A stretch of 64,000 nucleotides of DNA from DATFYM01 sp035315065 (GCA_035315065.1 DATFYM010000140.1:1-64000); one strand, 5' to 3'; shown: positions 1-8,648, numbered from the stretch's first letter. The notes: a model not told the origin generated them from the letters alone. Made by a program: numbers and translations.

Positions 1-60
1 CTGATTTCTAATTTCTGATTTCCTCTCCACCCTGTTCCCTGTTCCCTCTTCCCTAAATCA

Positions 61-165
61 GCCCCGTGGGCAAGCTCGGCGAGCCTACGCGCTTGCGGTT
101 GCTTTCGAGCCTAGTTCAGATAGTACTCTTCTGAGTTTTGCGTGTCAAGTAAATTATTGCCATAG
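61..165 (-). promoter_or_regulatory. Dispersed promoter-leader element, copy 1
   Basis: Read on the minus strand, this holds TTGACA (143-148), a 17-base spacer and TACTAT (120-125), a near-consensus sigma-70 promoter. It is followed by a leader starting near CTAGGCTCG. The same arrangement recurs at 29757-29875 on the plus strand with the same spacer length and much of the leader conserved. This copy points out of the left edge of the window, away from the phosphorylase gene, so its target is unseen. The rest of positions 1-467 holds no convincing gene; the first 55 bases are a low-complexity TTCCCTG repeat also found near 50100. Confidence 0.6.
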
Positions 166-331
166 CTTCTCCGCAGGCCGCCAACAGCATTAGCAACGCA
201 CTTTTAGCCCTCTACCTCGCCCGCCCGTTCAATCTCTCACCGCCAGTCTAGTGTGCCTCCCGCCTGATCTCTGACAATCTGGGTGGCCACCGATCGCGGT
301 CGTCGTTGAAAATTAGACTAACGCAAATCCG

Positions 332-360
332 TTTGTCTCTGCGCAGTATTCGGGTATAAT
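332..360 (+). promoter_or_regulatory. Candidate promoter of the GH94 gene
   Basis: A perfect TATAAT lies at 355-360, about 108 bases before the phosphorylase start. The hexamer 17 bases upstream (TTTGTC, 332-337) matches TTGACA poorly, so only the -10 box is persuasive. Confidence 0.4.
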
Positions 361-467
361 CACGCCGCCATTCGTCAAAAGGTCTGCGCTGCTGCACCCG
401 CCAATAGCAGAGGAATGGCCGCATATGCCTCAGTCGCCGTAGACCAATCATTTCCGGGAGCAGTCTT

Positions 468-2912
468 ATGACATTCGGTCATTTCGATGATGAGAACCTA
501 GAATACGTCATCACCCGTCCGGATACGCCCTTGCCGTGGATCAACTACCTCGGGTGCCAGGCTTATTTCGGGATCATCTCGAATACGGCCGGTGGTTACT
601 CGTTCTACCGCGATGCCCGGCTGCGGCGCATCACGCGCTACCGCTACAACAACGTCCCGCACGATTTCGGCGGGCGCTACATCTATTTGCGGGACGACGA
701 ATCAGGCGAATTCTGGTCTCCTTCCTGGCAGCCCACGCGGCACGACCTGGAAGATTACACCTGCCGCCACGGCATGGGGTACACCGTCATCGGCTCGCGC
801 TACAAGGGCATTGCGGCCCAAACAAATTACTTCGTTCCCTTGGACGAGAATCTGGAGATCTGGCAGCTCACCGTTACCAATCACCGTTCCCAGCGCGCCG
901 TGCTCTCCGTCTTCTCCAGCATCGAGTTCTGCTTGTGGGATGCACAAGATGACGCCACAAACTTCCAGCGCAACTTTAGCATCGGCCAAGTGGAAATCGA
1001 GGACGGAGTCATTTACCACAAGACGGAATACCGTGAGCGGCGCGACCACTTCGCCTATTTCGCCTGCTCGGGCAAAGTTGAGGCCTTTGACACGCAGCGC
1101 GAAGCCCTGGTGGGACCGTACCGGAGCTGGGACAAGCCGCTGGCCGTCGAGCGCGGACAGTTGAACAACTCGGTCGCTCACGGATGGGCCCCCATCGCCG
1201 CCCACCAGGTAAAAGCCGAGCTCGCACCTGGCGAAACCCGGCAGATCATCTTCGTCCTGGGTTACCACGAGAACCCGCGGGACCAGAAGTTCGATCCGCC
1301 CGACTCGCAGATTCTCAACAAGCGGACGGTGAAGCCGGTCATCGCCAAATACCTGGATTCTGCCCAAGTCGATGCCGCGTTCCAGAACTTGCGCCGGTAC
1401 TGGAAGGGTTTGCTAAGTGTTCTGCAGGTGGACACACCGGATGTACACACCAACCGAATGGTGAATATCTGGAACGCGTATCAGTGCATGGCCACCTTTA
1501 ACATGTCGCGCTCCGCTTCGTTCTATGAGTCGGGCATCGGACGTGGCCTGGGCTTCCGCGATTCCAACCAGGACTTGCTGGGCTTCGTGCAAATGGTGCC
1601 AGCGCGCGCCCGTGAACGTATTCTGGATCTCGCTGCGACGCAGTTGCCCACGGGCGGTGCGTATCACCAGTATCAGCCGCTCACCAAGCGCGGCAACAAC
1701 GATGTCGGCAGTAACTTCAACGATGACCCGCACTGGCTTATCCTGGGCGTGGCCGCTTATTTGAAAGAGACGGGCGACTGGGGCATTTTGGACGAGCCCG
1801 TTCCTTACGATAACCAGCCAGGTTCAGAGCAACCCCTGTTTGAGCACCTTCAGCGCAGCTTCCAGTACACCCTGGACCGGCTGGGGCCGCATGGACTGCC
1901 GTTGATTGGCCGTGCCGACTGGAATGATTGCCTGAATTTGAACTGCTTTTCCGATACGCCGGGGCAGTCATTTCAGACCACCACCAACAAGGACGGCAAA
2001 GTCGCCGAGTCGGTTTTCATCGCGGGGCTCTTCGTGCTCGCGGGCAGAGAACTCGCGGACATTGCGCGACGCCGTGGCCTCACCGAGGAAGCGAAGTCTT
2101 ATCTGGCCCAGGTGGCGAAGCTGGAAGAAACCATAAGCCAACACGGTTGGGACGGCGAGTGGTTCCTGCGCGCCTACGACGACTTCGGCCGGAAGATTGG
2201 TTCCAAGGAATGCAGCGAGGGAAAGGTCTTCATCGAAACCCAGGGTTTCTGTGTGTTGGCGGGCATCGGATTGGACGATGGCATGGCTGTCAAGTCCTTG
2301 GAATCGGTTGCCAAATACCTGGCCACTGAACATGGCATCATTCTTCAACAGCCCGCGTATTCGAGATACTATCTCGAACTGGGCGAGATTTCGTCTTATC
2401 CGCCGGGGTACAAGGAAAACGCCGGCATCTTCTGCCACAACAATCCCTGGGTGATGATTGCCGAGGCGCGCGTCGGAAATGGCGATCGCGCCCACGATTA
2501 TTATTCGCGGATCAATCCCTCGGCGCGCGAGCCGATTAGTGAGCTGCACCGATGCGAGCCCTACGTCTACGCGCAGATGATCGCCGGACGAGACGCCCCC
2601 ACGCACGGTGAGGCCAAGAACTCTTGGTTGACCGGGACGGCGGCCTGGAACTATTACGCCATCACGCAATGGATCTTGGGGATTCGCACCGCTTATGACG
2701 GACTCCAGATCTCACCCGTCATTCCCAAGAGTTGGCGCGGATTTAAGGCCACTCGCATCTTCCGTGGCGTGACTTACCACATCACCGTCGAGCGAGCCGG
2801 CGCGGGCAACCACGTAGCTCTGCAAGTCGACGGCGTGCCCATCCAGGGTGACACGGTGCCTGCCCCGGCCGACGGCCGGAAGGAAGTGTCCGTGAGGGGA
2901 ACGCTGACTTAG
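468..2912 (+). CDS. Cellobiose phosphorylase-like enzyme, glycoside hydrolase family 94
   Basis: Predicted cytoplasmic phosphorylase that splits cellobiose with inorganic phosphate into glucose 1-phosphate and glucose, saving ATP during cellulose breakdown. The 814-residue length is usual for cellobiose phosphorylases. The N-terminus (GHFDDENLEYVIT, then WINYLG and NTAGGYSFYRDARLRRITRY) is typical of the beta-sandwich domain of that subgroup. The (alpha/alpha)6 domain carries GFRDSNQD (362-369) and ADWNDCLNLN. The second Asp of DWND, D487, lines up with the known catalytic acid of characterised enzymes. There is no signal peptide. GGGAG lies about 9 bases before the ATG. The aldo/keto reductase 190 bases downstream is separated by an inverted repeat, so an operon is uncertain. 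Cellobiose is the likeliest substrate, but other beta-glucosides or cellodextrins cannot be excluded. Confidence 0.9.
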   Translation: MTFGHFDDENLEYVITRPDTPLPWINYLGCQAYFGIISNTAGGYSFYRDARLRRITRYRYNNVPHDFGGRYIYLRDDESGEFWSPSWQPTRHDLEDYTCRHGMGYTVIGSRYKGIAAQTNYFVPLDENLEIWQLTVTNHRSQRAVLSVFSSIEFCLWDAQDDATNFQRNFSIGQVEIEDGVIYHKTEYRERRDHFAYFACSGKVEAFDTQREALVGPYRSWDKPLAVERGQLNNSVAHGWAPIAAHQVKAELAPGETRQIIFVLGYHENPRDQKFDPPDSQILNKRTVKPVIAKYLDSAQVDAAFQNLRRYWKGLLSVLQVDTPDVHTNRMVNIWNAYQCMATFNMSRSASFYESGIGRGLGFRDSNQDLLGFVQMVPARARERILDLAATQLPTGGAYHQYQPLTKRGNNDVGSNFNDDPHWLILGVAAYLKETGDWGILDEPVPYDNQPGSEQPLFEHLQRSFQYTLDRLGPHGLPLIGRADWNDCLNLNCFSDTPGQSFQTTTNKDGKVAESVFIAGLFVLAGRELADIARRRGLTEEAKSYLAQVAKLEETISQHGWDGEWFLRAYDDFGRKIGSKECSEGKVFIETQGFCVLAGIGLDDGMAVKSLESVAKYLATEHGIILQQPAYSRYYLELGEISSYPPGYKENAGIFCHNNPWVMIAEARVGNGDRAHDYYSRINPSAREPISELHRCEPYVYAQMIAGRDAPTHGEAKNSWLTGTAAWNYYAITQWILGIRTAYDGLQISPVIPKSWRGFKATRIFRGVTYHITVERAGAGNHVALQVDGVPIQGDTVPAPADGRKEVSVRGTLT

Positions 2913-2923
2913 TGGACGGAGAA

Positions 2924-3070
2924 TTGACGATTGCAGATTGCCGATTGACGATTAGACGATTAAAAGAGAAGAGGAAGCAAGCGGTGCTGTTGTTTTTCTC
3001 CGGCCATCGACAATCATCAATAATTTCTCTTCCAAATCGTCAGTCTGCAATCGTCAATCGTCAATTCTTC
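2924..3070. repeat. Dispersed inverted repeat of GATTGACGATTG words
   Basis: Left arm words such as GAATTGACGATTGCAGATTG are mirrored on the right by CAATCGTCAATCGTCAATTC. Relatives lie at 25081-25205, 31389-31652 and around 55220-55430. All sit between genes. No coding potential is visible. Confidence 0.75.
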
Positions 3071-3103
3071 TGAAGCAGTCACACGTGGCCCCAGGAGGAA
3101 CCC

Positions 3104-4102
3104 ATGTACTCGGCCAATGAGCAGCGTTACGACACCATGCAGTACCGGCGTTGCGGCAGAAGCGGTTTGGTGTTGCCTGCCATTGCCCTGGGACTGTGGC
3201 ACAACTTCGGCGGAGTCGATGTCTTCGAGAACAGCCGGGCGATGCTTTGCCGGGCATTTGACCGGGGGATTACGCATTTTGATCTAGCCAACAACTATGG
3301 GCCTCCACCCGGTTCCGCGGAAGAAAATTTCGGGCGCGTTCTGAAAGCTGATTTCGCTGCCTATCGCGATGAGATGATCATCAGCACCAAGGCCGGCTGG
3401 CAGATGTGGCCGGGACCGTACGGCGATCGGGGATCGCGCAAGTATCTCCTCGCCAGCCTGGATCAGAGCCTCCAGCGCATGGGACTCGACTACGTCGACA
3501 TCTTCTACTCCCACCGCCCCGATCCCCAGACACCGGTGGAAGAGACTATGTCGGCGCTCGACTACGCAGTTCGATCCGGCAAGGCGCTGTATGTTGGCAT
3601 CTCCAGCTACAACGTTCAGCAGACAACCGAGGCAGCGCGAGTCCTGCGCGCGCTGGGCACTCCGTGCGTCATCCATCAACCCAAATACTCAATGTTCGAA
3701 AGAAGCATTGAGCAAGGCTTGCTCGACCTGCTCGGAACGGAAGGCATGGGATGCATTGCCTTCTGTCCGCTGGCGCAGGGGCTGTTGACGAATCGCTATC
3801 TGGACGGGATTCCCGTCGACTCGCGGGCTTCCAAACCCCATGGATTCTTGAAAAAGAGCGACATTGAGGAAGGCCGGCTCAACCAGGTGCGAGCACTCGA
3901 GAAGTTGGCTCGCGAACGCGGGCAGACGGTTGCCCAGATGGCGCTTGCCTGGGTCCTGCGGGACAACTGCATGACCAGTGCGCTGATTGGAGCAAGCCGG
4001 ACCGCGCAGATCGAGCAGAACGTCTCTGCCCTCGCGAACCTGAAGTTCTCGGCCGACGAACTGCAAAGAATTGACGAGATCCTCGCGCGTCGGGCGCCGT
4101 GA
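3104..4102 (+). CDS. Aldo/keto reductase, YghZ / L-glyceraldehyde 3-phosphate reductase-like
   Basis: Predicted NADPH-dependent oxidoreductase with a TIM-barrel fold, acting on aldehydes in the cytoplasm. The 332-residue length and sequence fit the AKR14 (YghZ/GpR) branch. The catalytic tetrad is visible as D60, Y65, K96 and H137, in FDLANNYG, STKAGWQMWPGPYG and FYSHRPDP. The WPGPYGDRGSRKYL stretch is typical of the branch. The C-terminal cofactor region appears as ALIGASRTAQIEQN. AGGAGG sits five bases before the ATG, which supports this start. The branch reduces L-glyceraldehyde 3-phosphate and methylglyoxal in E. coli; the substrate here is inferred from similarity only. It lies downstream of the cellobiose phosphorylase on the same strand, which suggests but does not prove a role in sugar metabolism. 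Confidence 0.88.
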   Translation: MYSANEQRYDTMQYRRCGRSGLVLPAIALGLWHNFGGVDVFENSRAMLCRAFDRGITHFDLANNYGPPPGSAEENFGRVLKADFAAYRDEMIISTKAGWQMWPGPYGDRGSRKYLLASLDQSLQRMGLDYVDIFYSHRPDPQTPVEETMSALDYAVRSGKALYVGISSYNVQQTTEAARVLRALGTPCVIHQPKYSMFERSIEQGLLDLLGTEGMGCIAFCPLAQGLLTNRYLDGIPVDSRASKPHGFLKKSDIEEGRLNQVRALEKLARERGQTVAQMALAWVLRDNCMTSALIGASRTAQIEQNVSALANLKFSADELQRIDEILARRAP

Positions 4103-4341
4103 CCGTGCCGCCTTACAACCTAAACGAGGATAGCAACCCACCCCAAACCAAACTGTCATACCGATTTACTTGTAAGCAGCCGCTCCAGATCGTTCCGCCC
4201 ATTAAAGAACACATGCCGCAGGGATAACTTGTTATAACTGTTCTTGGTTATTGTTATTTTACGACATTAGTATGAGCGGTAATAACCAAGGTAGCTGATA
4301 TAATCCTGCCCCTACGAATTTAATCCGAACGAAGCGAATTC

Positions 4342-4373
4342 TTCATCGTTCCGTAACAATGCTTCCATATCCT
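4342..4373 (+). promoter_or_regulatory. Pho-box-like promoter, copy 1
   Basis: TTCAT at 4342 and GTAAC at 4353 are 11 bases apart. GTAACAAT is followed after exactly seven bases by TATCCT (4368-4373). The same GTAACAAT-N7-TATCCT order occurs at 7170-7190, also upstream of a secreted-protein gene. An 11-base period is typical of sites bound by PhoB/OmpR-type regulators. The rest of 4103-4505 has no gene; a TGATATAAT extended -10-like string lies at 4297-4304. Confidence 0.45.
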
Positions 4374-4505
4374 TGAGCCCGGTCGCGGTGAGCTGTTCTC
4401 GTGGGATCCTGATTGCAACCGTCATCCGATTGCGGATCGAGACCCAATGCGCTTGCGCAAGCCACCGCTTCACCAAAACTTAAGTCTCAAAGGAGGACGT
4501 GCTTT

Positions 4506-6197
4506 ATGAAAGGTTCCAAAGCAAGTGTATGGATAACTTTGGCCGTCGCGGCGGCAATGATGCTGGCCGCGAACGGCTACGGAGCGATCAACAACGCCTA
4601 CTTTAACATGGTAGGGTCCTCGGCGCAATTTCAAGTGTGGGGCGAGACGGCGGTAAAGGCCGCGGCACCCTGCGGCTCCAACATCTGGACAGCGAGCAAC
4701 GGAGCTGAGGGCGTCGATAGCCGGGCCGCCGGAATCGAGAAAATCAAGGGAAATGTCTGGATCGTCTGGGATGGCGCCGCCGATGGCACCGGCACCACAC
4801 ACATCTGCACTTACCTCAATACCGACTCCGGCCAAGGCGTCAGGCTGTTCATGGCCAAGCCGCGTGGGTCGTTGAGCCTCTCGGGGGCGAACACCCTCTG
4901 CACCAACCCCGCAGGGGCTGGCCTTGTGAAGCTAGTCGGGGCGGATTCGCCCTTGCCGAACAACGTCTGCGCAGCCGCGGAAGGGGCGATATTCAATGTG
5001 GCGGCCACTGATATCCGGCCGGAAGACGCGCTCTTTGCGACGAACCGCGCCTGTGGTGTAGGGGGAAACCCTCCCCTAATTTATGGTCCGTGCAACGTGA
5101 ATTTTTATGGCACGGATATTCTAGAGCAAGGCACTGTCGGCACCGGGCCACCCGTCTACGGCAGCAAGACTTTCCAACCCGTACTCTTTAACTTGTCTGC
5201 ACCGGGGGCAATAGACCCGATCAGCAAGCTAAAGTTACCTGCCGCCTTTAAAGTGCTTCCTATCGGAGCTGGCCCGATAATCATCACTGTGAATAGTACG
5301 GATAGTGCGTCTGGCGCATTTGGATCACAGGTTAGCGGTGTCAACGTGTTCCAAAATATCAATCGTTTCGTGCTGGCCAAGGTTTTTGACGGCACCTTCA
5401 CCCGGACTTGTGACATCCTCAATCTGCAGGGTCAAACATGTCTTCCGATACAGGTCGCGGTGCGTGAGCCCATGTCCGGGACTTACAACACCTTTGAGTA
5501 CAACATCCCGAATAGCGTGGAAATCGGCACTAGTCAGGAGGCCTGCATAGGCGGCCCCGCCGGTAACGGTAACGTCCCCAGCGGTAGCTACAGTTGCGGG
5601 CTGGTAAACGGAAGCGCTGTCACCGGGTTCTCCAACCCTCTGTACTACACCTATCCTAATGGCGCGACGCGTGGTCGAGCGATCGGCACCGGGGATGAGA
5701 TCAAAGCAGTCACTAATGCGGCAAACCCCAATGGCATTGGCTATGCCTTTTGGGGTTTCGGCAATTTCGCAAGTTACGTTGGCACCCAACGGTACCTCAC
5801 GGTGGACGGGGTAGATCCCCTCTTTCAGACTTACACCAATGGTATTTATCCCACCTGCGTCGTCCCGTGTCCGGGTGCTTTGACGTTCCCCCACCTCCAG
5901 GATGGGACGTACCCCATCTGGTCGAACCTGCGTATCGTGACCGATGGAGTCGTTCCGGCCGAAGTGCAAACGCTTTACAACGATTTGATCTTGGGTGACA
6001 TTCCCGATTTTGTCCCCTACACTGTGCTGAATGTATTCCGCTCGCACTACACGCAGGCTGGCTTTAATCCTGGCAATGGAATTTGCCCTGGAACCAAGGA
6101 AAGTGGCGGCGACGTGGGCGGAGCTGTGTTTACAATCCAAGCAGAGAAAGACTTTTGCGCTGACTACAATGGACAACTCCTCAACTTCCAACAGTAG
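4506..6197 (+). CDS. Secreted protein resembling PstS-type substrate-binding proteins
   Basis: A 563-residue exported protein with an N-terminal signal sequence (MKGSKASVWITLAVAAAMML, then ANGYG). The start is set by AAGGAGG nine bases upstream; an in-frame ATG at 4413 lacks such a site and would bury the signal peptide. The early GSSAQFQVWGETAV and the late IGYAFWGFGNF and DGTYPIWSNLRIVT segments recall phosphate-type periplasmic binding proteins, in which a GYxxW/Y stretch and a YPLW-like stretch occur in that order. Several cysteines suggest disulfides. The family call is my reading of motifs and is not firm. If right, it would bind phosphate or another oxyanion in the periplasm. A Pho-box-like promoter lies about 130 bases upstream, which fits but does not prove that role. 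Confidence 0.5.
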   Translation: MKGSKASVWITLAVAAAMMLAANGYGAINNAYFNMVGSSAQFQVWGETAVKAAAPCGSNIWTASNGAEGVDSRAAGIEKIKGNVWIVWDGAADGTGTTHICTYLNTDSGQGVRLFMAKPRGSLSLSGANTLCTNPAGAGLVKLVGADSPLPNNVCAAAEGAIFNVAATDIRPEDALFATNRACGVGGNPPLIYGPCNVNFYGTDILEQGTVGTGPPVYGSKTFQPVLFNLSAPGAIDPISKLKLPAAFKVLPIGAGPIIITVNSTDSASGAFGSQVSGVNVFQNINRFVLAKVFDGTFTRTCDILNLQGQTCLPIQVAVREPMSGTYNTFEYNIPNSVEIGTSQEACIGGPAGNGNVPSGSYSCGLVNGSAVTGFSNPLYYTYPNGATRGRAIGTGDEIKAVTNAANPNGIGYAFWGFGNFASYVGTQRYLTVDGVDPLFQTYTNGIYPTCVVPCPGALTFPHLQDGTYPIWSNLRIVTDGVVPAEVQTLYNDLILGDIPDFVPYTVLNVFRSHYTQAGFNPGNGICPGTKESGGDVGGAVFTIQAEKDFCADYNGQLLNFQQ

Positions 6198-6256
6198 TAC
6201 CCGTGGACTCAAGTGATACTCGGCAGTCAGGCTTGAAATGCCGAGCCAAGGACAGA

Positions 6257-6284
6257 GTGAGGCAGGCTGCCAAGCCTGCCTCAC
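6257..6284. repeat. Perfect hairpin after the binding-protein-like gene
   Basis: GTGAGGCAGGCT and AGCCTGCCTCAC form a perfect 12-bp stem with a GCCA loop, about 60 bases past the stop codon. There is no T-run after it, so it looks more like a dispersed palindrome than a classic terminator. Confidence 0.6.
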
Positions 6285-6392
6285 TCCTTCCCGGACGTTG
6301 TGGCGGCGCCGATGGGGGCTGTTGCGACAGAGTATGAGTGCGGAAGCGGAGTCACACGCGCAAACGTTATACTTGGCATCGTGAGTCAGTTC

Positions 6393-6487
6393 GCATGTCA
6401 TTCTGAGCGCAGCGAAGAATCTCTCTTTGTTTTTCCCGATCGGGTTGAATTGAAGAGAGATTCTTCGCTGCGCTCAGAATGACATGC
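6393..6487. repeat. Palindromic element with 33-bp perfect arms (family C)
   Basis: The left arm at 6393-6425 begins GCATGTCATTCTGAGCGC. The right arm at 6455-6487 is its exact reverse complement. The tail after it (TCGGCATCCAATTATGACG) is found again as the reverse complement at 23943-23970. A decayed copy of the right half lies at 8560-8620. The flank GTCAGTTCGCATGT also borders the different palindrome at 11792-11880. Confidence 0.8.
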
Positions 6488-6621
6488 TTGAGATTTTTCG
6501 GCATCCAATTATGACGCTGAATATAGTTTCTCAACGCAGCCGCAACCGGCTGCTGAACCCGGTCCGCTCTCCGCCGGGGGATCACACCGATCGTTCTAAC
6601 GCCGGCCAACCGGAGGCTTCG

Positions 6622-7048
6622 ATGAAAACTAAGGTGCTATTCGTTTGCACGGAGAATTCCGCCCGTAGCCAAATGGCCGAAGGTTTCTTGCGGCATCGTG
6701 GAGGGGATGACTTCGAGGCCCTGAGCGCGGGAGCGGAGCCGACGCGTGTCAATCCTATGGCGGTGGACGTGATGAAGGAAGTCGGGATCGACATTTCCGG
6801 CCAGCACGCTAAGGACGTCAGTGACTTTCTGGGTCAGAACTTCCAGTACCTGATCCGGGTCTGCTACAAGGTGAGGGAGAAATGCCCCCGTTCTCCCCGG
6901 GGCAGTGTGGTACCTGGACTGGAGTTTCGAAGATCCCGCGATGGCGACCGGCTCTCCTGCCGAGCGCCTCGCGGTCTTCCGTCGGGTTCGGGATGAAATC
7001 GAAGCACGCGTTGGGGAATTCATCCTCGCACCTCCGGTGAGGAGTTGA
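6622..7048 (+). pseudogene. arsC: Arsenate reductase (thioredoxin-type ArsC), frameshifted
   Basis: The reading frame from ATG 6622 (GGAGG six bases upstream) gives an LMW-phosphatase-fold arsenate reductase. The CX5R loop is CTENSAR (C9 to R15), followed by QMAEGFLRHRG and a normal domain as far as CYKVREKCP. The frame then turns into arginine- and proline-rich sequence, while the next frame continues the family C-terminus from AVWYLDWSFEDPA to the TGA at 7046-7048. Removing one C from the CCCCC run near 6885-6889 restores a 141-residue protein. An intact enzyme would reduce arsenate to arsenite in the cytoplasm using thioredoxin. The slip in a homopolymer could equally be a sequencing or assembly error. 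No other ars gene is nearby. Confidence 0.8.
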
Positions 7049-7158
7049 GGGCCGCTGCTACGGTGAGTGAAGGAGCACACGCAATGACGCGGGACCGAAA
7101 TCGAGAGATGGCTCCGAGTGTGTCGCAACCGAGAATTTAATTAGGACGAATCCCATTC

Positions 7159-7190
7159 TTAACCTTCCCGTAACAATTCTTGTTTATCCT
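7159..7190 (+). promoter_or_regulatory. Pho-box-like promoter, copy 2
   Basis: TTAAC at 7159 and GTAAC at 7170 are 11 bases apart. GTAACAAT is followed after seven bases by TATCCT (7185-7190), matching the element at 4342-4373 base for base in layout. It ends about 30 bases before the ATG of the next gene, a good promoter distance. Confidence 0.5.
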
Positions 7191-7220
7191 CGCCTGTACC
7201 CGCGGGGAGCCTGATTTGGA

Positions 7221-8465
7221 ATGCGTCCACCTTCTGGTCAAAGCCTTAGCGTCATTCAACTCGTCGTTGGGATTCTAGTCTGTTGGTGTCTGGGTACCCG
7301 TACCATGCCTGCCCAACAGACTAATGAAGGTCCGGTCGTGGCGCCTCGCTCTGCCGGGGGCGTAGGAACCGATCCGGAGACCCTTGGAGCGCGGGCGTCC
7401 CGCCCGCTCTTCCGGGACTTTGCTTCCAACAAGGCCAGGCCGATCGCGGACAGACCCGGGTGGTGGAACGAAAGAGGGGGCGAGACGCTCGCGCTCCAAG
7501 GGAACGAAAGAGGGGGCGGGACGCCCGCGCTACCAGCGGCTCAGGACCGAGCGTCGATACCGCCTGTCGCAACGACGAACCCGGGTGAGGATTGGAATTC
7601 ACTCTCAGTGGCGAGTAGTGCTCTACAGGCAAGGGAACCCCTGCCGGGGCAAAAGGACGAGGGGGCGGAGTATACGCGTGAACTCGTGCAGGTTCAGTGG
7701 CGGAGTGGGGATCCGATCGACTTGTATGTGATCAGGCCGCGGAACGCCGAGAAGCCACCCGTTATCCTTTACCTATTCAGCTACCCATCCGAAACGGATA
7801 CCTTCCGCCAAGAAGGCGTTTGCCGGCGCTTCACCCAGGACGGGTTTGCAGCCGTTGGATTTGTCTCCGCCCTCACGGGACAGCGTTACCATAGCCGCCC
7901 GATGCGGGAGTGGTTCGTCAGCGAGCTTCAGGAGGCCTTGGTGACCTCGGCGCACGACGTGCAGATGATTCTCAACTATCTTTCTTCCCGCGGTGACCTC
8001 GACACGAATCGGGTCGGTATGTTTGGGTCGGGTTCGGGAGCGACGATCGCCGTCCTCGCTGCCGCTGCCGACGCGCGGATCAAGGCCCTGGATCTGCTCA
8101 ATCCCTGGGGCGACTGGACCGACTGGCTGGCTAAGTCCTCGGTGATCCCAGAGGCAGAGCGTCCGGATTATCTGAAGCCCGAGTTCCAAAAGCGCGTCGC
8201 CTTTTTGGACCCGATCCAGTGGTTGGGGCAATTGGGGTCACGACCCGTTCGCCTGCAAGACGTCATGGACGATCCCGTTACACCGCTAATCTCAAAGCAA
8301 CGGATCGAGTCAGCCGCACCCCCCTCGGTCAAGATCGTCCGCTACCAGGATCGCAGGACTTTTGGTCAAAGCCCCTCCGCCGAAGGCGGTCCCTTCCGGT
8401 GGATAAAAGAACAAGTCGGGATGGCTGCGCCAAGTCCGAAAGAGAGTTCCGAAAAGAAAAACTAG
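7221..8465 (+). CDS. Secreted alpha/beta-hydrolase-like protein with in-frame palindromic repeats
   Basis: A 414-residue protein with an N-terminal hydrophobic export segment (residues about 8-25). The C-terminal half (about 150-400) looks like a dienelactone-hydrolase-type alpha/beta hydrolase. It has a VILYLFSYPSE strand, a nucleophile elbow SGSGA with S272 as candidate nucleophile, then ARIKALDLLNPWGDW, and a possible acid in DVMDDPVTP. The nearest usual motif GxSxG is not exact, so activity is uncertain. Residues about 54-110 are low-complexity (GARASRPLF, NERGGG) and are encoded by palindromic repeat DNA at 7385-7545 that elsewhere is intergenic. The reading frame survives this insertion. 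The promoter copy at 7159-7190 lies just upstream. Function is unknown beyond the fold. Confidence 0.6.
   Translation: MRPPSGQSLSVIQLVVGILVCWCLGTRTMPAQQTNEGPVVAPRSAGGVGTDPETLGARASRPLFRDFASNKARPIADRPGWWNERGGETLALQGNERGGGTPALPAAQDRASIPPVATTNPGEDWNSLSVASSALQAREPLPGQKDEGAEYTRELVQVQWRSGDPIDLYVIRPRNAEKPPVILYLFSYPSETDTFRQEGVCRRFTQDGFAAVGFVSALTGQRYHSRPMREWFVSELQEALVTSAHDVQMILNYLSSRGDLDTNRVGMFGSGSGATIAVLAAAADARIKALDLLNPWGDWTDWLAKSSVIPEAERPDYLKPEFQKRVAFLDPIQWLGQLGSRPVRLQDVMDDPVTPLISKQRIESAAPPSVKIVRYQDRRTFGQSPSAEGGPFRWIKEQVGMAAPSPKESSEKKN
7385..7545. repeat. GCGGGCGTCCCGCCCGC-type palindromes inside a coding region (family B)
   Basis: Three blocks of GAGCGCGGGCGTCCCGCCCG-type sequence and its reverse complement lie within the hydrolase-like gene. 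The same family is intergenic at 29478-29660 and forms a perfect 25-bp inverted repeat at 53604-53704. Confidence 0.7.
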
Positions 8466-8499
8466 TGTCCCGTCGCAATTAATTTTCGGCAGCCCGCAT

Positions 8500-8620
8500 T
8501 GTAATTCAGAGCGAAGCGAAAAGCCCTTCCGCGCGCTCGACCACAGAGTAAGGGATAGAGATTCTTCGCTTCGTACAGAACAACATTTCAACGCGCTTAT
8601 GACGCTGGGTATCGACCCGG
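8500..8620. repeat. Decayed copy of the family C palindromic element
   Basis: GAGATTCTTCGCTTCGTACA and the following CGCTTATGACGCTG resemble the right arm and tail of the element at 6393-6540. The left arm is degraded (GAGCGAAGCGAAAAG). It fills most of the gap between the hydrolase-like and lipoprotein genes. Confidence 0.55.
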
Positions 8621-8648
8621 AGAAAGAACAAGCGACTTTGGGGGACTC

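Noticed and set aside
248..451. Short minus-strand open frame upstream of the phosphorylase
   Set aside because: Arg-rich, no homology I recognise, and it overlaps a candidate promoter.
4413..4505. Upstream ATG extending the binding-protein-like gene by 31 residues
   Set aside because: No ribosome site, and it would place the signal peptide internally. ATG 4506 has AAGGAGG.
6484..6621. N-terminal extension of arsC from ATG 6484
   Set aside because: It would be made of repeat-element sequence. ATG 6622 gives the normal family start.
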